From contig JASLAA010000306.1 of assembly GCA_030147325.1 (NCBI GenBank), forward strand, positions 1 to 6,215: a stretch of DNA of 6,215 nt, given 5' to 3'. Position numbers and translations under genes: made by a program. Source of the stretch: Arthrobacter sp. Its GTDB lineage: Bacteria; Actinomycetota; Actinomycetes; Actinomycetales; Micrococcaceae. Shown here one piece after another: positions 6,200-6,215 of the stretch (position 1 is the first letter of the stretch; each line of letters opens with the position of its first letter). Under the pieces are notes generated by a model. That model was not told the DNA's origin, ran no database searches, and saw nothing but the letters and a program-made list of their open reading frames with translations.

Positions 6200-6215
6200 C
6201 ATCCTGCCCGCCCGC
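6200..6215. other. Downstream end of the window, 16 nt after ada-alkA
   Basis: The 16 bases following the ada-alkA TGA hold no start codon, hairpin or T-run that I can see. In related actinobacteria an ogt (O6-methylguanine-DNA methyltransferase) gene often follows ada-alkA; if present here it begins beyond the window. Confidence 0.5.

Overview
The window is visibly GC-rich and densely coding, and its protein families and wording (class II HelD, actinobacterial-type TyrS, an Ada-AlkA fusion without a methyltransferase domain, GTG starts, coupled genes) point to a high-GC actinomycete. Micrococcales, in particular an Arthrobacter-like member of the Micrococcaceae, fits best, but that assignment rests on recalled protein similarity and gene order, not on a search.

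Layout. Four genes lie on the minus strand and read leftward in the order mpg/aag (3-methyladenine DNA glycosylase), apt (adenine phosphoribosyltransferase), helD (HelD-type RNA-polymerase-recycling ATPase) and tyrS (tyrosyl-tRNA synthetase, cut by the left edge). They are tightly packed: mpg and apt overlap by 4 nt, apt and helD are 51 nt apart, and helD and tyrS are 12 nt apart. They probably share a transcript, although helD may also have its own promoter. One gene lies on the plus strand, divergent from mpg: a complete ada-alkA fusion that ends 16 nt before the right edge.

How they fit together. The divergent pair mpg / ada-alkA forms a small alkylation-damage module. It holds two structurally unrelated base-excision glycosylases (AAG fold and HhH-GPD fold), with an Ada-type methyl-sensing transcription factor fused to one of them. 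The gap between them, 84 nt or fewer, holds a perfect 7-bp inverted repeat (GTCCGAA-N9-TTCGGAC), the best operator candidate in the window, and a -10-like hexamer that suggests a leaderless mpg start. The rest of the leftward cluster is housekeeping: purine salvage, RNA polymerase recycling and tRNA charging. In Mycobacterium tuberculosis mpg and tyrS are direct neighbours, so here apt and helD appear to sit inside that pair.

I found no RNA genes, mobile elements, CRISPR arrays, prophage genes or convincing terminators. No stretch longer than about 85 bases lacks a gene. Nothing here looks like a wholly undescribed system. The points most worth checking are the divergent operator, the placement of helD and apt, and the divergent HelD channel-loop region.
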